A DNA stretch of 64,000 bases from Panagrolaimus kolymaensis (Eukaryota > Nematoda > Chromadorea > Rhabditida > Panagrolaimidae). The notes beneath the pieces are model-generated. The model had not been told where the DNA came from. It searched no databases and saw only the letters and a list, made by a program, of their open reading frames with translations. Location of the stretch: contig JAJQJQ010000067.1 in assembly GCA_028622995.1 (NCBI GenBank), positions 372,001 through 436,000 on the forward strand. The letters run 5' to 3'. The first letter of the stretch is position 1, and the number at the start of each line of letters is the position of its first letter. Of this stretch, positions 23,701 through 32,841 are shown in pieces. The position numbers were made by a program, and so were the translations under genes.

Positions 23701-26700
23701 ATGCTAAAGAACAAATGGATGCTGTTTTGAAAGCTCTTCAAACTCTTACTGCTGCAACTACAACTTTGATGACTAATCAAAATGCTGCTGCTGGACTTGG
23801 TGCTAATGTTTCTGGTGCCGCAACTCAAGCTCAAAGACTTTTACCGAAACTTCCTGACTTTCAACATGATCCTGCTAAAAGAAATGGTGTGGAATTATGG
23901 TTTGAACGTGTTGAAACTGTTCTTGGTCTCGATGATGGACTTTCTGCTAAAGAAAAAGTGAAGCTAGTAATCAACACTCTGGATGCTGCGACTTATGAGA
24001 AAGTAAGAAGTGCTCTTTTGCCGTTTACGAAGGATATCTCAAAATATGAAGACTTTGGAAAACTGAAAGAAACGATGATCTCTCTTTTCGACAAGAAGCA
24101 ATCGTTATTCGCTACTCGTTTTGATGCTTTTCACTTGACTTGGAATGCTGATGTCGAGTCCTTGGATGAATATATTGGAAGAATTCGATCATCTTCTGCT
24201 CAAATGGAATGGTTAAAGTTTGGTCAAGATCAATGTGATACTCTTCGCTTTATCATGGGAATGACTTGCTCTCAACATGAAAATCTCCGGGTGATGGCAT
24301 TAAATGCTCTCAACAAGGACTCTCAAACAAAGCTAGATGACTTGCAAAAGTTGTTAAATGATGCTCTCCTTACTCGTGAAGATCAAAAGCTGCCTGAACA
24401 ATCACATGTCAACTATGTTCGTGAATTCAAGAAATCGACTTCCAACGAAGAGAAACCTGAAGGGAAGAAAGCTGCTTTCTGTCCTTCATGCGAAGGCGCT
24501 CATCCTCGTCTGACTTGCAGATTTCGCGACGCTATTTGTCGTTTCTGCAACATCAAAGGACACATCGAAGCTGCTTGTATGAAAAAGAAAAAGACGTCTA
24601 CCAAATTCGATTCAAAACGAAACTATTATGCTCCTGCAAGAACTTATGAATCAAATGTGAAAGCTCTGACTTGTGATTCTCCGATGATCTCCTCATGTAC
24701 TGCTTCTGTTTCTCGTGGACGTCGAATGGTTAATGTCAAAGTTAATGGAACTCAACTCAAAGCTCAACTTGATGCTGGATCCGAATTGACTTTACTTACT
24801 CATGCTCATTATAAAGCTCTTGGTAAACCTCGACTTGATGGTACTTCCGTCATGGCTCGTGCTGTAAATAAAACTACTCTTCATATTGATGGCTCTTTTC
24901 TGGCTGACGTGGAACTCAAAGTAAAGGTGGAAGGAATGGAAGAAACTCGAAAGAAAGAAATCTTGGTTCATGTTGCTGATATCGACGTCAGCTTACTTGG
25001 TCAAAACTTTTACGACGCCTTTGACGTGGACGACTTTCCTGTCAAAAATATTCTCTGTAATATGGTGGTAAAAGAATCAATTGCTCCTACTGGTGCTATC
25101 GAAGAACTTCATCGACGTTTCAAACCTTTATTTGAGGAAGGGATGGGGCTCTGTACCATGGCTAGTGTACACCTCCAACTGAAGAAAGATGCAAAGCCTG
25201 TCTTCATTCGTGCGCGTCGTCCCTCGATGCATGCTGCTGATGTTCAAAAAGCTGAATTTCAACGACTTCAAACTCTTGGTATTGTTGAACCAATCACACA
25301 CTCTGACTGTGCTTCTCCGTGCTCTACTGTTCCTCGTAAAAATGGACATTCTCGTGTGGTTATCGACTTCTCAACGTGGCTGAACGACATGTTGGAAGAA
25401 CACTCTTATATGCTGCCATCTCCGGATGATATCTTCAATCAACTTGCTGGAACTCAAGTTCTATCTCAACTCGACTTTAGCGATGCATACCATCAAATAC
25501 CGCTAGATGAAGAAAGTCAAATGCTGGTAGCTGTTTCTACGACTTATGGCTTGTTCAAATACAAACGACTTCCGTTTGGTCTCAAAACTGCTCCAAGTGA
25601 CTTCCAAGAAATAATGGATAAAATGCTGGCTGATTTTCCATTTGCCGTTGCGTATCTTGACGACGTATTGGTGCATAGTGCTTCCGTGGCTGAACATCAA
25701 CTTCATTTGGCTCTGGTTCTTCAAAGAATTCAAGAATATGGTTTCAAACTCAATGCTAAAAAGTGCAAGTTCTTCTGCTCATCGATTACTTTCCTGGGAA
25801 GACTTATTGATGCTCAAGGCGTTCGTCCTGATCCTGCTAAAGTTGCTGCAATTCAAAAGATGGCTACTCCGACGTGCTTGTCGACTCTTCGTGCTTTTCT
25901 TGGACTTGTAAACTACTATCAAAGCTTCATTCCGGCTATGCGTGATCTTCGTGAACCGTTGGATAATCTTCTCAAATCTGACGTTGAATGGAAATGGACT
26001 TCTATTGAAGATGCTGCTGTGGAAGTTATCAAGAAGAAACTCATGGATGAATGCAGACTTACGCATTACGATCCTCGACTTCCTATCGTCGTCGCTGCTG
26101 ATGCGTCTCATGCTGGTATGGGTGGTGTCATTTCTCATATTGGCAAAGATGGAAAAGAAAAACCTATTCATTTCTTCTCTCGTGCTCTCAACTCTGCTCA
26201 ACAAAAGTATTCTCAAACTGAAAAAGAAGGTTTAGCTCTGGTGACAGCTGTCAAGACTTTTCATCGCTATCTGGAAGGAAGGAAGTTTACTCTCCTGACT
26301 GATCACAAAGCTCTTTTGGCTATTTTCGGGGCTAAGAAATCAAGACCTGTTCTGGCTGCTAATCGACTTCATCGATGGGCTCTCACTCTGGCTGCTTATG
26401 ACTTCGTCATAAAATACAAGAACACCAAAGATTTTGGTCAAGCTGATGCCTTATCTCGACTTATTGATGGTGCTCGTTCCATTCCTGAACTCTACGAAGA
26501 AGAAGAAGACTTGAATGATGATCTTGCTATGGAAACTCTCGTCAAACATGTAAGTGCTCTGCCTGTGACTTGTGAAGATGTTAAGAAGGAGTATGAAGCT
26601 GATGAAGATGCCCAAGCTATTCTCAAACAAATGGCTGGTGGTAATTCGACTTCAAAGTTCTTCAACTCTGATGGACGTTTCTCTGTTGTCGACGGAATTA

Positions 26701-29379
26701 TCCTGATGAACGATCGAGTTTATGTTCCAAAGAATCTCCGCAACAAAGTACTTGAAAAGCTGCATTTGGGACATAATGGTATCACTGCAACCATTGCTTT
26801 AGCTCGTCAACATGTTTACTGGCATGGTATAACAAAAGATATCGAAGAAATGGTAAAGACTTGCTCTTCTTGTATACAACTCACTAAGAATCCTGTCAAA
26901 ACAACTCTTGCTTCTTGGCCTGTTTCGATGAAACCTGGTGATAGAATTCATATCGACTTCGCTGGTCCTCTGCTTGGTAAAATGTTTTTCATCATTGTGG
27001 ATAGCTGCTCCAAATGGGTGGATGTTTACATCATGGACAAAACAACGACTTTCTGAAACTACTGACTGCCTTGGACGTTATTTTGCTGACAATGGTTGTC
27101 CTCATGTAATGGTTTCTGATAATGGTCCTCAATTTACCTCTGCTGAATTTTCGACTTTCTGCTCCGTAAATGGTGTCAAGCATATTCGAACTCCACCATA
27201 TCATCCACAATCCAATGGGCAAGCTGAACGTATCGTCGACGTGGTAAAAAGATTTATCATCAAAAGCTCTCTTCAACATGGTCCAAACTTGAACTTACGA
27301 AAAACTATCAACGAATTCCTGTTGACACATCGCTCAACTCCATCAAAATCAACTCCTGGTGGTGTTTCTCCTGCTTTTGCTCATCTTGGACGTGAACTGC
27401 GTACAACTCTTGACTTGCTTCGTCCTCAAACCATGCATAATCTTGGATCTTCTGACGTGGAAATGGAAGAACAATTCAACAAACAACACGGTGCTCATCC
27501 TCGTGATTTCGAAATTGGTGAAAATGTTTATGGAAGAAAGAAAGCTGGCTCTGCATGGTTTCCTGCTGACATCAATGCGAGAATTGGATCTCGACTCTAT
27601 TTGGTCAAAGACTTGGATGGAAAAACTCATCGACTTCACACAAATCAACTGGTAAAACGATTTTCGTCTAACTCTACTGAAGGTGAAGTTCAACTGGATG
27701 ATAATGCTCATGAACCAATGGATCAACTTTCACCTCCTGAAATTTCAAATGATCCTCCTTCACCATCTCTTTCATCAACAGCTACGCTTGAAGACAATGA
27801 CTTCGAAGTTGCTCAAACTCCTGCTCTCGACGTATCGTCGCCTGATGAAGCTCTTTTTTATTCTCCTGCTAGCTCTCCTATTCGTTCTCCTGCTCAATCT
27901 CTTGCTCAATCTCCTGTTCGACCGCCATCTCCTGCTCAAACCTTGCCCCGACGTTCAACGCGCCCTCACAATCCTACTCGACGTTTATATGTTGACCCAC
28001 AAAATAAAACTCACTATCGTGACGTTTAAATTAAGTGGGGAGGGATGTTGGAGTGCTTTATGGGGCCCATCAAATATGTCTCTTCTCTGTCTTGGACGTG
28101 GTCTATCTCTGGTTGTCTGTCTCCCTCTCCTGTATCATTGCCTGTGAATATCTAACCGCCTACTTATTGTTCTTGTTAGTATATTGTATCTCTTGATGTA
28201 ACTGTGGACTTCGGTCTTATATAAACTTCTAATACTAATTGTATATCGGCTGATACAACATGAACGAAGAAAAATGAAAAAAATTTGAGTTTTATTAAAG
28301 TTAGCTGCTTACATCTTCCAATGCCGCACTTAGAAGTTCGCCCAATCGAGTTAATTCAATTTCATTTAAATCAATTAAATCTTTTTCTGGAATATATTCT
28401 TCAGTGGTAAATAAATCAGCGATCTAAAAATCAAAAAATAATATTCAAATTTCTTTTGTTTTTTGTGAAAAAAAATTTTAGACTCTTACTTTAATAACCA
28501 TCGCTTCAGCTTCAGAAACAAATACACTTCCACAAATTGGTTCTGCGCCAATTTTGCGTTGCAGCGAACCAAAATATAAACTTTTTAATGTTTTTGAATT
28601 CATTACATCTTTAACTTTGGGGGGTTGAGGATAATCTTTTCGATCAGTGAAAAATGGCATTAAATCAAAGTTAAAAAATTCAGAAAATGTTTCTTCCGAA
28701 AATGGAAGTTTCTGGCTTTTTTGACAATCGTCATTGGTTTTTCGAAAGCGTTTAATCTTTTCTGATTCATTTATCTTTGATGTTACAAAGGCATTCTGAA
28801 AAATATATGAAAATTAAATGTTAGTTTTAAGAATATATTTAAAAGTAAAATATAAGGAGATAGAAAGTAAGCCTTTTCAGTCAATAATTGCTTTTTTATT
28901 TTTACTCTCATTTTTGCACGGCGACGCCCATGTTCCTTTTTTCCAAAGCTTTTATAAACAAAAAGTTTTTTGAATTCCAATTTTAATAGAAAAGCAAAAA
29001 ATAAACAAGGATCGAATGGACGAAATTCATGAGTTTCTTAATTTACCTTTTCATGACTTTGAAGTTGAGATTGCAATTCTTTCATAGATTCCACAATTTT
29101 ATGTTGTTCCAAAAAATCCACTAATGAATGAGGCTGTTTTAAACATAATGGGGAACCAGTCTAAAAAACAAAATCCACGTTTTTAAAATTCATATATATT
29201 CTCAAATGAGGCAGAAAAAAGCTTACTACGCTAACTATTTTTCCATTATCTTTTTCATTTCCGTCTCCACTAGCGCTAATCATCCAATGTGTTTCACTTA
29301 ATAATGGACAAATACATATACCAAATATAATTAAACCATTTAATAATAAACATAATTGTTGATAACATGGTTTCCACAT
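17787..29379 (-). CDS. ttc-17: Tetratricopeptide repeat protein 17 homologue
   Basis: Fourteen coding exons join in phase: 29379-29227, 29160-29047, 28795-28490, 28423-28313, 22548-22124, 21932-21501, 21214-21032, 20972-20105, 19808-19413, 19109-18777, 18721-18622, 18339-18209, 18139-17996 and 17915-17787, about 1,274 residues. A hydrophobic N-terminus precedes ETHWMISASGDG, matching the THW start of mature TTC17. Three TPR blocks each carry a FYWR/IYWR/LYWRV signature (ALYYAGFYWRYLGNPREA, AAIYWRYYGKPKQAA, STLYWRVKGDA), as in vertebrate TTC17. Vertebrate TTC17 is reported to act with CATIP in actin assembly and ciliogenesis; the role in nematodes is not known to me. Oddities: intron 28312-22549 holds an LTR element; the donor after 18777 reads ATAAGT instead of GTAAGT; the donor after 18209 is GCAAGT. 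Its 3' end is duplicated at 7.05-7.85 kb. Confidence 0.88.
22781..23120 (+). pseudogene. Coding relic in the TTC17 intron, perhaps an old transposon
   Basis: A 68-codon frame (22781-22987) reads well-composed protein near its end (LHNYKTITVKEALKIS) and then hits TAA. The same frame continues IRTPKRDTFLKFSGKKFLK, and a neighbouring frame then reads KAAAELGVPKKHLLWFKKRF. Together these look like one decayed open frame with a stop and a frameshift. The last part has the shape of a helix-turn-helix, as in some DNA-transposase or pogo-like DNA-binding domains. That family guess is weak. Confidence 0.35.
23094..23216. repeat. Degenerate direct repeats around TTTATTGA
   Basis: Four imperfect copies of a unit resembling AGATTTCCCCACTTTTATTG follow one another at roughly 30-45 base spacing, each ending with TTTATTGA and a pyrimidine- or T-rich stretch. 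They lie in the TTC17 intron, 5' of the LTR element and outside it. Function unknown. Confidence 0.5.
23426..23640 (+). repeat. 5' LTR of the gypsy-type element
   Basis: 215 bp, starting TGTTGGAGTG and ending GATACAACA, with TG...CA termini. It contains a TATATAA box at about 23598 and is identical by eye to the 3' LTR at 28046-28260. Confidence 0.97.
23598..23604 (+). promoter_or_regulatory. Putative TATA box in the 5' LTR
   Basis: TATATAA lies about 40 bases before the LTR end. This is the expected place for the RNA polymerase II start of an LTR element with a short R-U5. The same sequence occurs at 28218 in the 3' LTR. Confidence 0.5.
23643..23657 (+). other. Candidate primer-binding site
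   Basis: TGGTGACGAGATTGG begins two bases after the 5' LTR. Its complement ends in CCA, as the 3' end of a priming tRNA should. The tRNA identity was not determined. Confidence 0.5.
23694..27056 (+). CDS. Gag-Pol polyprotein of the gypsy-type element, cut short in integrase
   Basis: 1,120 residues. Residues about 1-255 are Gag. Two zinc knuckles follow: CPSCEGAHPRLTC at about 263-275 and CRFCNIKGHIEAAC at 282-295. The aspartic protease motif QLDAGS has its Asp near 360. Reverse transcriptase carries the YLDD box at 654-657. RNase H has its first Asp in ADASHAG near 803. Integrase begins with the His-His-Cys-Cys finger (His near 1024, CSSC 1057-1060) and the first catalytic Asp in HIDFAGP near 1088. 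The frame then stops at 27054-27056, within the integrase core, where one base too many is present in a short T run. Gag and Pol share one frame, so no programmed shift is needed between them. Similar single-ORF Pol proteins occur in nematode K02A2.6-like elements. Confidence 0.95.
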   Translation: MVDAKEQMDAVLKALQTLTAATTTLMTNQNAAAGLGANVSGAATQAQRLLPKLPDFQHDPAKRNGVELWFERVETVLGLDDGLSAKEKVKLVINTLDAATYEKVRSALLPFTKDISKYEDFGKLKETMISLFDKKQSLFATRFDAFHLTWNADVESLDEYIGRIRSSSAQMEWLKFGQDQCDTLRFIMGMTCSQHENLRVMALNALNKDSQTKLDDLQKLLNDALLTREDQKLPEQSHVNYVREFKKSTSNEEKPEGKKAAFCPSCEGAHPRLTCRFRDAICRFCNIKGHIEAACMKKKKTSTKFDSKRNYYAPARTYESNVKALTCDSPMISSCTASVSRGRRMVNVKVNGTQLKAQLDAGSELTLLTHAHYKALGKPRLDGTSVMARAVNKTTLHIDGSFLADVELKVKVEGMEETRKKEILVHVADIDVSLLGQNFYDAFDVDDFPVKNILCNMVVKESIAPTGAIEELHRRFKPLFEEGMGLCTMASVHLQLKKDAKPVFIRARRPSMHAADVQKAEFQRLQTLGIVEPITHSDCASPCSTVPRKNGHSRVVIDFSTWLNDMLEEHSYMLPSPDDIFNQLAGTQVLSQLDFSDAYHQIPLDEESQMLVAVSTTYGLFKYKRLPFGLKTAPSDFQEIMDKMLADFPFAVAYLDDVLVHSASVAEHQLHLALVLQRIQEYGFKLNAKKCKFFCSSITFLGRLIDAQGVRPDPAKVAAIQKMATPTCLSTLRAFLGLVNYYQSFIPAMRDLREPLDNLLKSDVEWKWTSIEDAAVEVIKKKLMDECRLTHYDPRLPIVVAADASHAGMGGVISHIGKDGKEKPIHFFSRALNSAQQKYSQTEKEGLALVTAVKTFHRYLEGRKFTLLTDHKALLAIFGAKKSRPVLAANRLHRWALTLAAYDFVIKYKNTKDFGQADALSRLIDGARSIPELYEEEEDLNDDLAMETLVKHVSALPVTCEDVKKEYEADEDAQAILKQMAGGNSTSKFFNSDGRFSVVDGIILMNDRVYVPKNLRNKVLEKLHLGHNGITATIALARQHVYWHGITKDIEEMVKTCSSCIQLTKNPVKTTLASWPVSMKPGDRIHIDFAGPLLGKMFFIIVDSCSKWVDVYIMDKTTTF
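27057..28029 (+). pseudogene. Integrase remainder and C-terminal tail, out of frame with Gag-Pol
   Basis: The reading frame continues one base out of step from the upstream polyprotein. It holds the second catalytic Asp (VSDNGPQF), the glutamate region (SNGQAERIVDVV) and the integrase C-terminal domain up to RLHTNQLVKRF. A Ser/Pro-rich tail ends near HYRDV. There is no independent start codon with good context; a Met at 26938 opens this frame inside the upstream one but encodes nonsense before the break. This copy therefore should not make complete integrase unless the ribosome shifts or the extra base is a sequencing error. Confidence 0.85.
28033..28045 (+). other. Polypurine tract
   Basis: AAGTGGGGAGGGA lies directly against the 3' LTR, the standard position for the plus-strand DNA primer of LTR elements. 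Confidence 0.85.
28046..28260 (+). repeat. 3' LTR of the gypsy-type element
   Basis: 215 bp, identical by eye to the 5' LTR, followed immediately by the second copy of the TGAAC target duplication. Confidence 0.97.
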
Positions 29380-29737
29380 TTTTTAAAATAAAAATTATAT
29401 ATTCTTAGAAAATAAATAAGAATTTCATGTAGACGTGGAAGAAAGAGACTTTCTTTTTTGGTCAGGGACAAGTTTTCTTCTTCTTCTTTTTATTTGCCTG
29501 TGTTTCTATTTTTTATTGCTGAATTAAAAAAAATTATTTGGCATTGAGGCGCATTTTATAATTTTTATGTTTAGATATAAATATTTGAAAACGCTTTTTT
29601 TGTAGTTGAAATTATAGTTTATTCATTAGTTAATTTTGAAAAGAAAAAATAAAGAGATTCATTATAAAAATATTTACATTAAAAAATAAAAAGGCCTATT
29701 AAAAACTGTTGCGAGTAATAGGCTTTAAATTAATACG
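29380..29737. other. TTC17 upstream region
   Basis: AT-rich DNA 5' of the TTC17 start and 3' of the next minus-strand gene. The first bases upstream of the ATG contain no clear TATA box. No gene seen. Confidence 0.5.
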
Positions 29738-29937
29738 AGTTAATATCTGAAGATATACAAAAAAGCCATTCTAACAGTTCGCTTTCAAGGTTGAAGTTAA
29801 AGAAACAATAAACTTTTCTAAGTTTGTACAAAGTTTTTCATTTCCTCCAAAAAGACAAAAATACACATTTTAAAACATTTATTATTATTAAAAAATACAA
29901 TATTAAAGCACACAAAATATAATAATACATTTATTTC
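29738..29937 (-). repeat. 3' flank shared with the downstream paralogue
   Basis: About 200 bases after the stop of the 29.9-31.0 kb gene are closely similar to 33711-33908, after the stop of its paralogue. Both contain the block ACAAAAAAGCCATTCTAAC. The duplicated unit therefore included the 3' untranslated or flanking DNA. Confidence 0.8.
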
Positions 29938-30992
29938 TTATTGACAGGAAACATTTTCGTCGTGGCAATGATATGGAGCCCAAGTTGAAAGAGCTGAAAA
30001 AATAAGTAACATTAGTGTTGAATAAAAAAGTTGATCATTCTCAGCGTCAATAACTACTTCTTGAAGCAAGAATGAGTTAACTGACAAAGCATATCAAACA
30101 TTCTAAGAAAAAAGTAAACTTACATAATTTTTGATTAGCTTTACTTTCAATACCAACCAATTCATAATTTTCTCCATCTTTACGGAAGATCAAAGCAGAA
30201 GGAAGTGCAATTGGATTATTAACATCAAGTTCGGGTTTAACACGATCAGTACAAAGTTGTTCTTCTGGATCAACGAGATAAACATTATTAGGATCAAAGA
30301 GTTTTTTGCATTCTTCAAAATCAACGACTTTAACTTTTCTTTCTGTCAATCCAACAAGTCCTCGAGCATAAATTCCAAGGAAAACAGCAATCAATTCTTC
30401 ACCAACAGTAGGTTTTACAGAATCCTTTTTGAGAACAGCAGTTGTGTTTGTTTCGGTGAAATCTGATAGAACATCATGCTGAAATAAGGAATATAAAACT
30501 ATAAATAATGAAAAACAAAGAAAGAAACAAACATCATCAATATGGCAGAAATTATGAACAAGTGTAATACATCCATAAGTGTTTGGATAACATTGAGTTT
30601 CATTATAGATGAACTTCTTTGTTTCATTAAGTTTACCTTCAACTAAAGGATAATATTCGGTTGTTGGCATGATATTGACGCTACAAAAGTCTTTTTTGAT
30701 ATGAATAGCTAACACAAAACTAGAGAAAAACTTACATTTGTTCGATTGGAGGATTGATATGGCGGCATTGAACTTGACCAGGACCAATAATATGAGAATC
30801 ATCAACAGCAACCATTAAGATATTATCAGTATGATGAGTAATTTCATCAATACCTTCATCATTGGTTTTCAAATAATCAAAGGTTGTTTTAGCAACATAA
30901 TATCGCAAAAGAGGAGGAGAACCATCAACTTTGATAGAAGCAAAAACGAAGTTAAGAGCAAAAACGAGCAACCACCAGCGAAGATGCATCAT
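29938..30992 (-). CDS. Secreted Cys-containing protein, possible degenerate trypsin-fold (copy 1)
   Basis: Four exons, 30992-30736, 30680-30533, 30478-30124 and 29993-29938, give 271 residues. The first 18-22 residues (MMHLRWWLLVFALNFVFA) are a signal peptide. Later segments read TYGCITLVHNFCHIDD, VKVVDFEECKKLF, EEQLCTDRV and ELVGIESKANQ. Their order and the LVGIES ending resemble the second half of trypsin-like serine proteases, including nematode DUF316-type proteins. The usual catalytic motifs (AAHC, DIAL, GDSGG) are missing, so an inactive homologue is the best guess and is only weakly supported. The last exon adds STWAPYHCHDENVSCQ. A close paralogue with identical exon phases lies at 33.9-35.0 kb, with a serpin gene between them. 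Confidence 0.7.
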
Positions 30993-31419
30993 GAATTTTT
31001 GATTGAACAAAAAATGAGAGTGAAAAAATGAAAAGTCTTTGCTTTTATTCCCTTTTAGCGATGCTTCATAAAAATGAAAACGAAGTATGCAAATTTTTTT
31101 GAAACTTTTTTTTTGCAAAAAGCTATAAAAAAACAATGTAAAATTTTTGTTGTACGAAAAATTTGTTTTGAAAAGTAAACATTTTTTATTTTTTACTAAT
31201 AAACATGCCAATAATCAAAAATAAAACATAGAGATCATATTTTTTTCGTAGATCAATAAAAAAATTCGAATAAAATTAAAGAAAATATTTTTTAATAATA
31301 AAAAGAAAAACTTTATGAGTAAATTTCTAATTAAAAAAAGCCGCTATGTTAAAACCATTTTGAATGGATTAAATCCGACAATTTTATGGTTAAAATATAC
31401 TTTAAGAAATATTTTTTTT
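30993..31419. other. Intergenic, nothing recognised
   Basis: AT-rich spacer upstream of the copy-1 secreted gene and downstream of serpin 1. A Met-initiated extension of the first exon frame to 31211 is not expected to be coding, because the signal peptide begins at 30992. Confidence 0.5.
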
Positions 31420-32841
31420 TTAACAAAAAGTACCCATGAAAAGGATATCTTTAGGAATCATGGTTTCTAGCCCATCTACGGATGTTATAAAATATAAAAA
31501 AGGATGAGTCGCGTGAAACCAAGGTGGAAGCGAACGTGGTGTTTTTACTAAACCTGTTGCTGCACTTGCAATGGTGCCGCGTTCATCAATCTATAAAAAA
31601 GAATCCATCAATCATAAATAAAAGTTTTAAAATTTTTTAATTATTTTACTTTTATCACAGCTTTATGAATTGCTTGTTCAACAGGATGGTGTTGTGAATT
31701 AATTTGCATTTCACCAAAATCACAATTATCTTTGAAAGCATCGATAATACCAAGATTGGTCAATTCTTGTTTTAAATTTATGGTCGTTGAAATTTCTATG
31801 ATTGGAATGAGTGCTGTCATTTTATCATTTTTTGTCTATAAACTTTTCATATATAATTTTTACTTTCGTTAATAAAATCTGAAATCCAAACCTTTTGGTG
31901 CATTTTGTAAACAAAGAAAAATTAAAGTTTTTAATTAATTCTTTAAGTCCATCCTTTTTTCTTGGCACAACAATATAAATCCATGCTTTTCGATTTTTAT
32001 ATGGAATTCCAAGGGCTTCCCATTCTTTACTACTTTGGAAGTTCCAACTTTCATCGGATTCAATAGTTTTAAACATCATTGGAATTTCTCTTGATGGATT
32101 AGAATAAAATGTGTTTAATTTTCTATTTTCAAAAGGTTTTTCCCAAAATCCACTAAAATAAATTGCATTTATCAAAATCAAAGAAGTTTGAGATGAAAGA
32201 TTTTCAGCATTTATTATTTCTTTAATCATATTCCCTGTTTTCTCAGCTACAAAATTATTTATTTTCTATAAAATCTTTTTTATTAAATTTTTAGCTCAAA
32301 ATTATGCTATAAAACCAAACATTACTTCCGCTGCTTTTTTTGCATCCTTAAAATTTATTGATTTAATTTGTCCATCAAATTTTTCCTTAATTAATGTTTC
32401 AAAAGTTGACTTGAGTGGATCATTGGGGGAAATATATAATCCATTAGCTATATTTACATTATTTTCAATTGTATCATTTTTGATATCTTCAATCGGGCGT
32501 TTTCGATTTCGAGTAATCATTTGATGTGTATTGTTTTTGTAGTTAGATAATTTCTCAATATTAGATTTATGACGCTTTACAAAATCCGAATAATATTCAA
32601 TAATTCATTTTCAGTCTTTCCTTAAATTGAAAAATAATATATTTAAACTATTTAAATTTTAAAAAACACCACCTTCTCCGATTATTTGAGCAATTTGATT
32701 GGCTGTATTACCTTTAGACCCAGCATAAAGCATTACAAGGGCATTAAGAATGGAAGCAGGTGAAAACACGGTGGATTTGGAATCGGCATTCAACTGTGAA
32801 AGTAAATTAAAACTAAATTCCATTTCAGATTTTAGGCTCAT
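31420..32841 (-). CDS. Serpin 1 (intracellular type), predicted Arg-Ser reactive site; frame interrupted
   Basis: Exons 32841-32670, 32620-32326, 32265 to about 31900, about 31838-31650 and 31590-31420. No signal peptide. Serpin landmarks are helix A FSFNLLSQL, STVFSPASILNALVMLYAGSKG, NIANGLYISPN, INNFVAEKTGNMIKEII, LILINAIYFSGFWEKPF and ATHPFLYFI. The reactive loop starts with the hinge ERGTIASAATG; counting Glu as P17 puts Arg at P1 and Ser at P1', as in inhibitors of trypsin-like proteases. Two single-base frame breaks are seen. One is near 32588-32597, where KTENELLN must continue into YYSDFVKRHK. The other is at the intron following TKCTK, where the phases do not match by one base. Both would be explained by one missing base in a short homopolymer. 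It is either a recent pseudogene or carries consensus errors. Confidence 0.75.

Larger units (their letters stand above)
23421..28265 (+). mobile_element. Young Ty3/gypsy-type LTR retrotransposon
   Basis: The complete element is 4,835 bp (23426-28260). It starts TGTTGG and ends ACAACA, and is flanked on both sides by the 5-bp duplication TGAAC (23421-23425 and 28261-28265). Both 215-bp LTRs are identical by eye. Internal order is gag with two Cys-His knuckles, protease, reverse transcriptase, RNase H, then integrase, which is Ty3/gypsy order. No envelope-like frame follows the integrase. The element lies on the plus strand inside intron 28312-22549 of the minus-strand TTC17 gene, so it is antisense to its host. 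Its codon use is much richer in C and G than the neighbouring genes. Identical LTRs imply insertion recent enough that no substitutions have accumulated. Confidence 0.97.

Noticed and set aside
25128..27726. Antisense and other-frame open frames inside the LTR element
   Set aside because: They mirror the Gag-Pol frame and have no independent features.
25128..28029. Envelope gene in the LTR element (i.e. an errantivirus)
   Set aside because: The tail after integrase is a short Ser/Pro-rich extension with no signal peptide or membrane span.
28783..28980. Basic frame EHGRRRAKMRVKIKKQL as an extra TTC17 exon
   Set aside because: The flanking exons already join in phase 0 without it, and it lacks a usable donor (GCTTAC).
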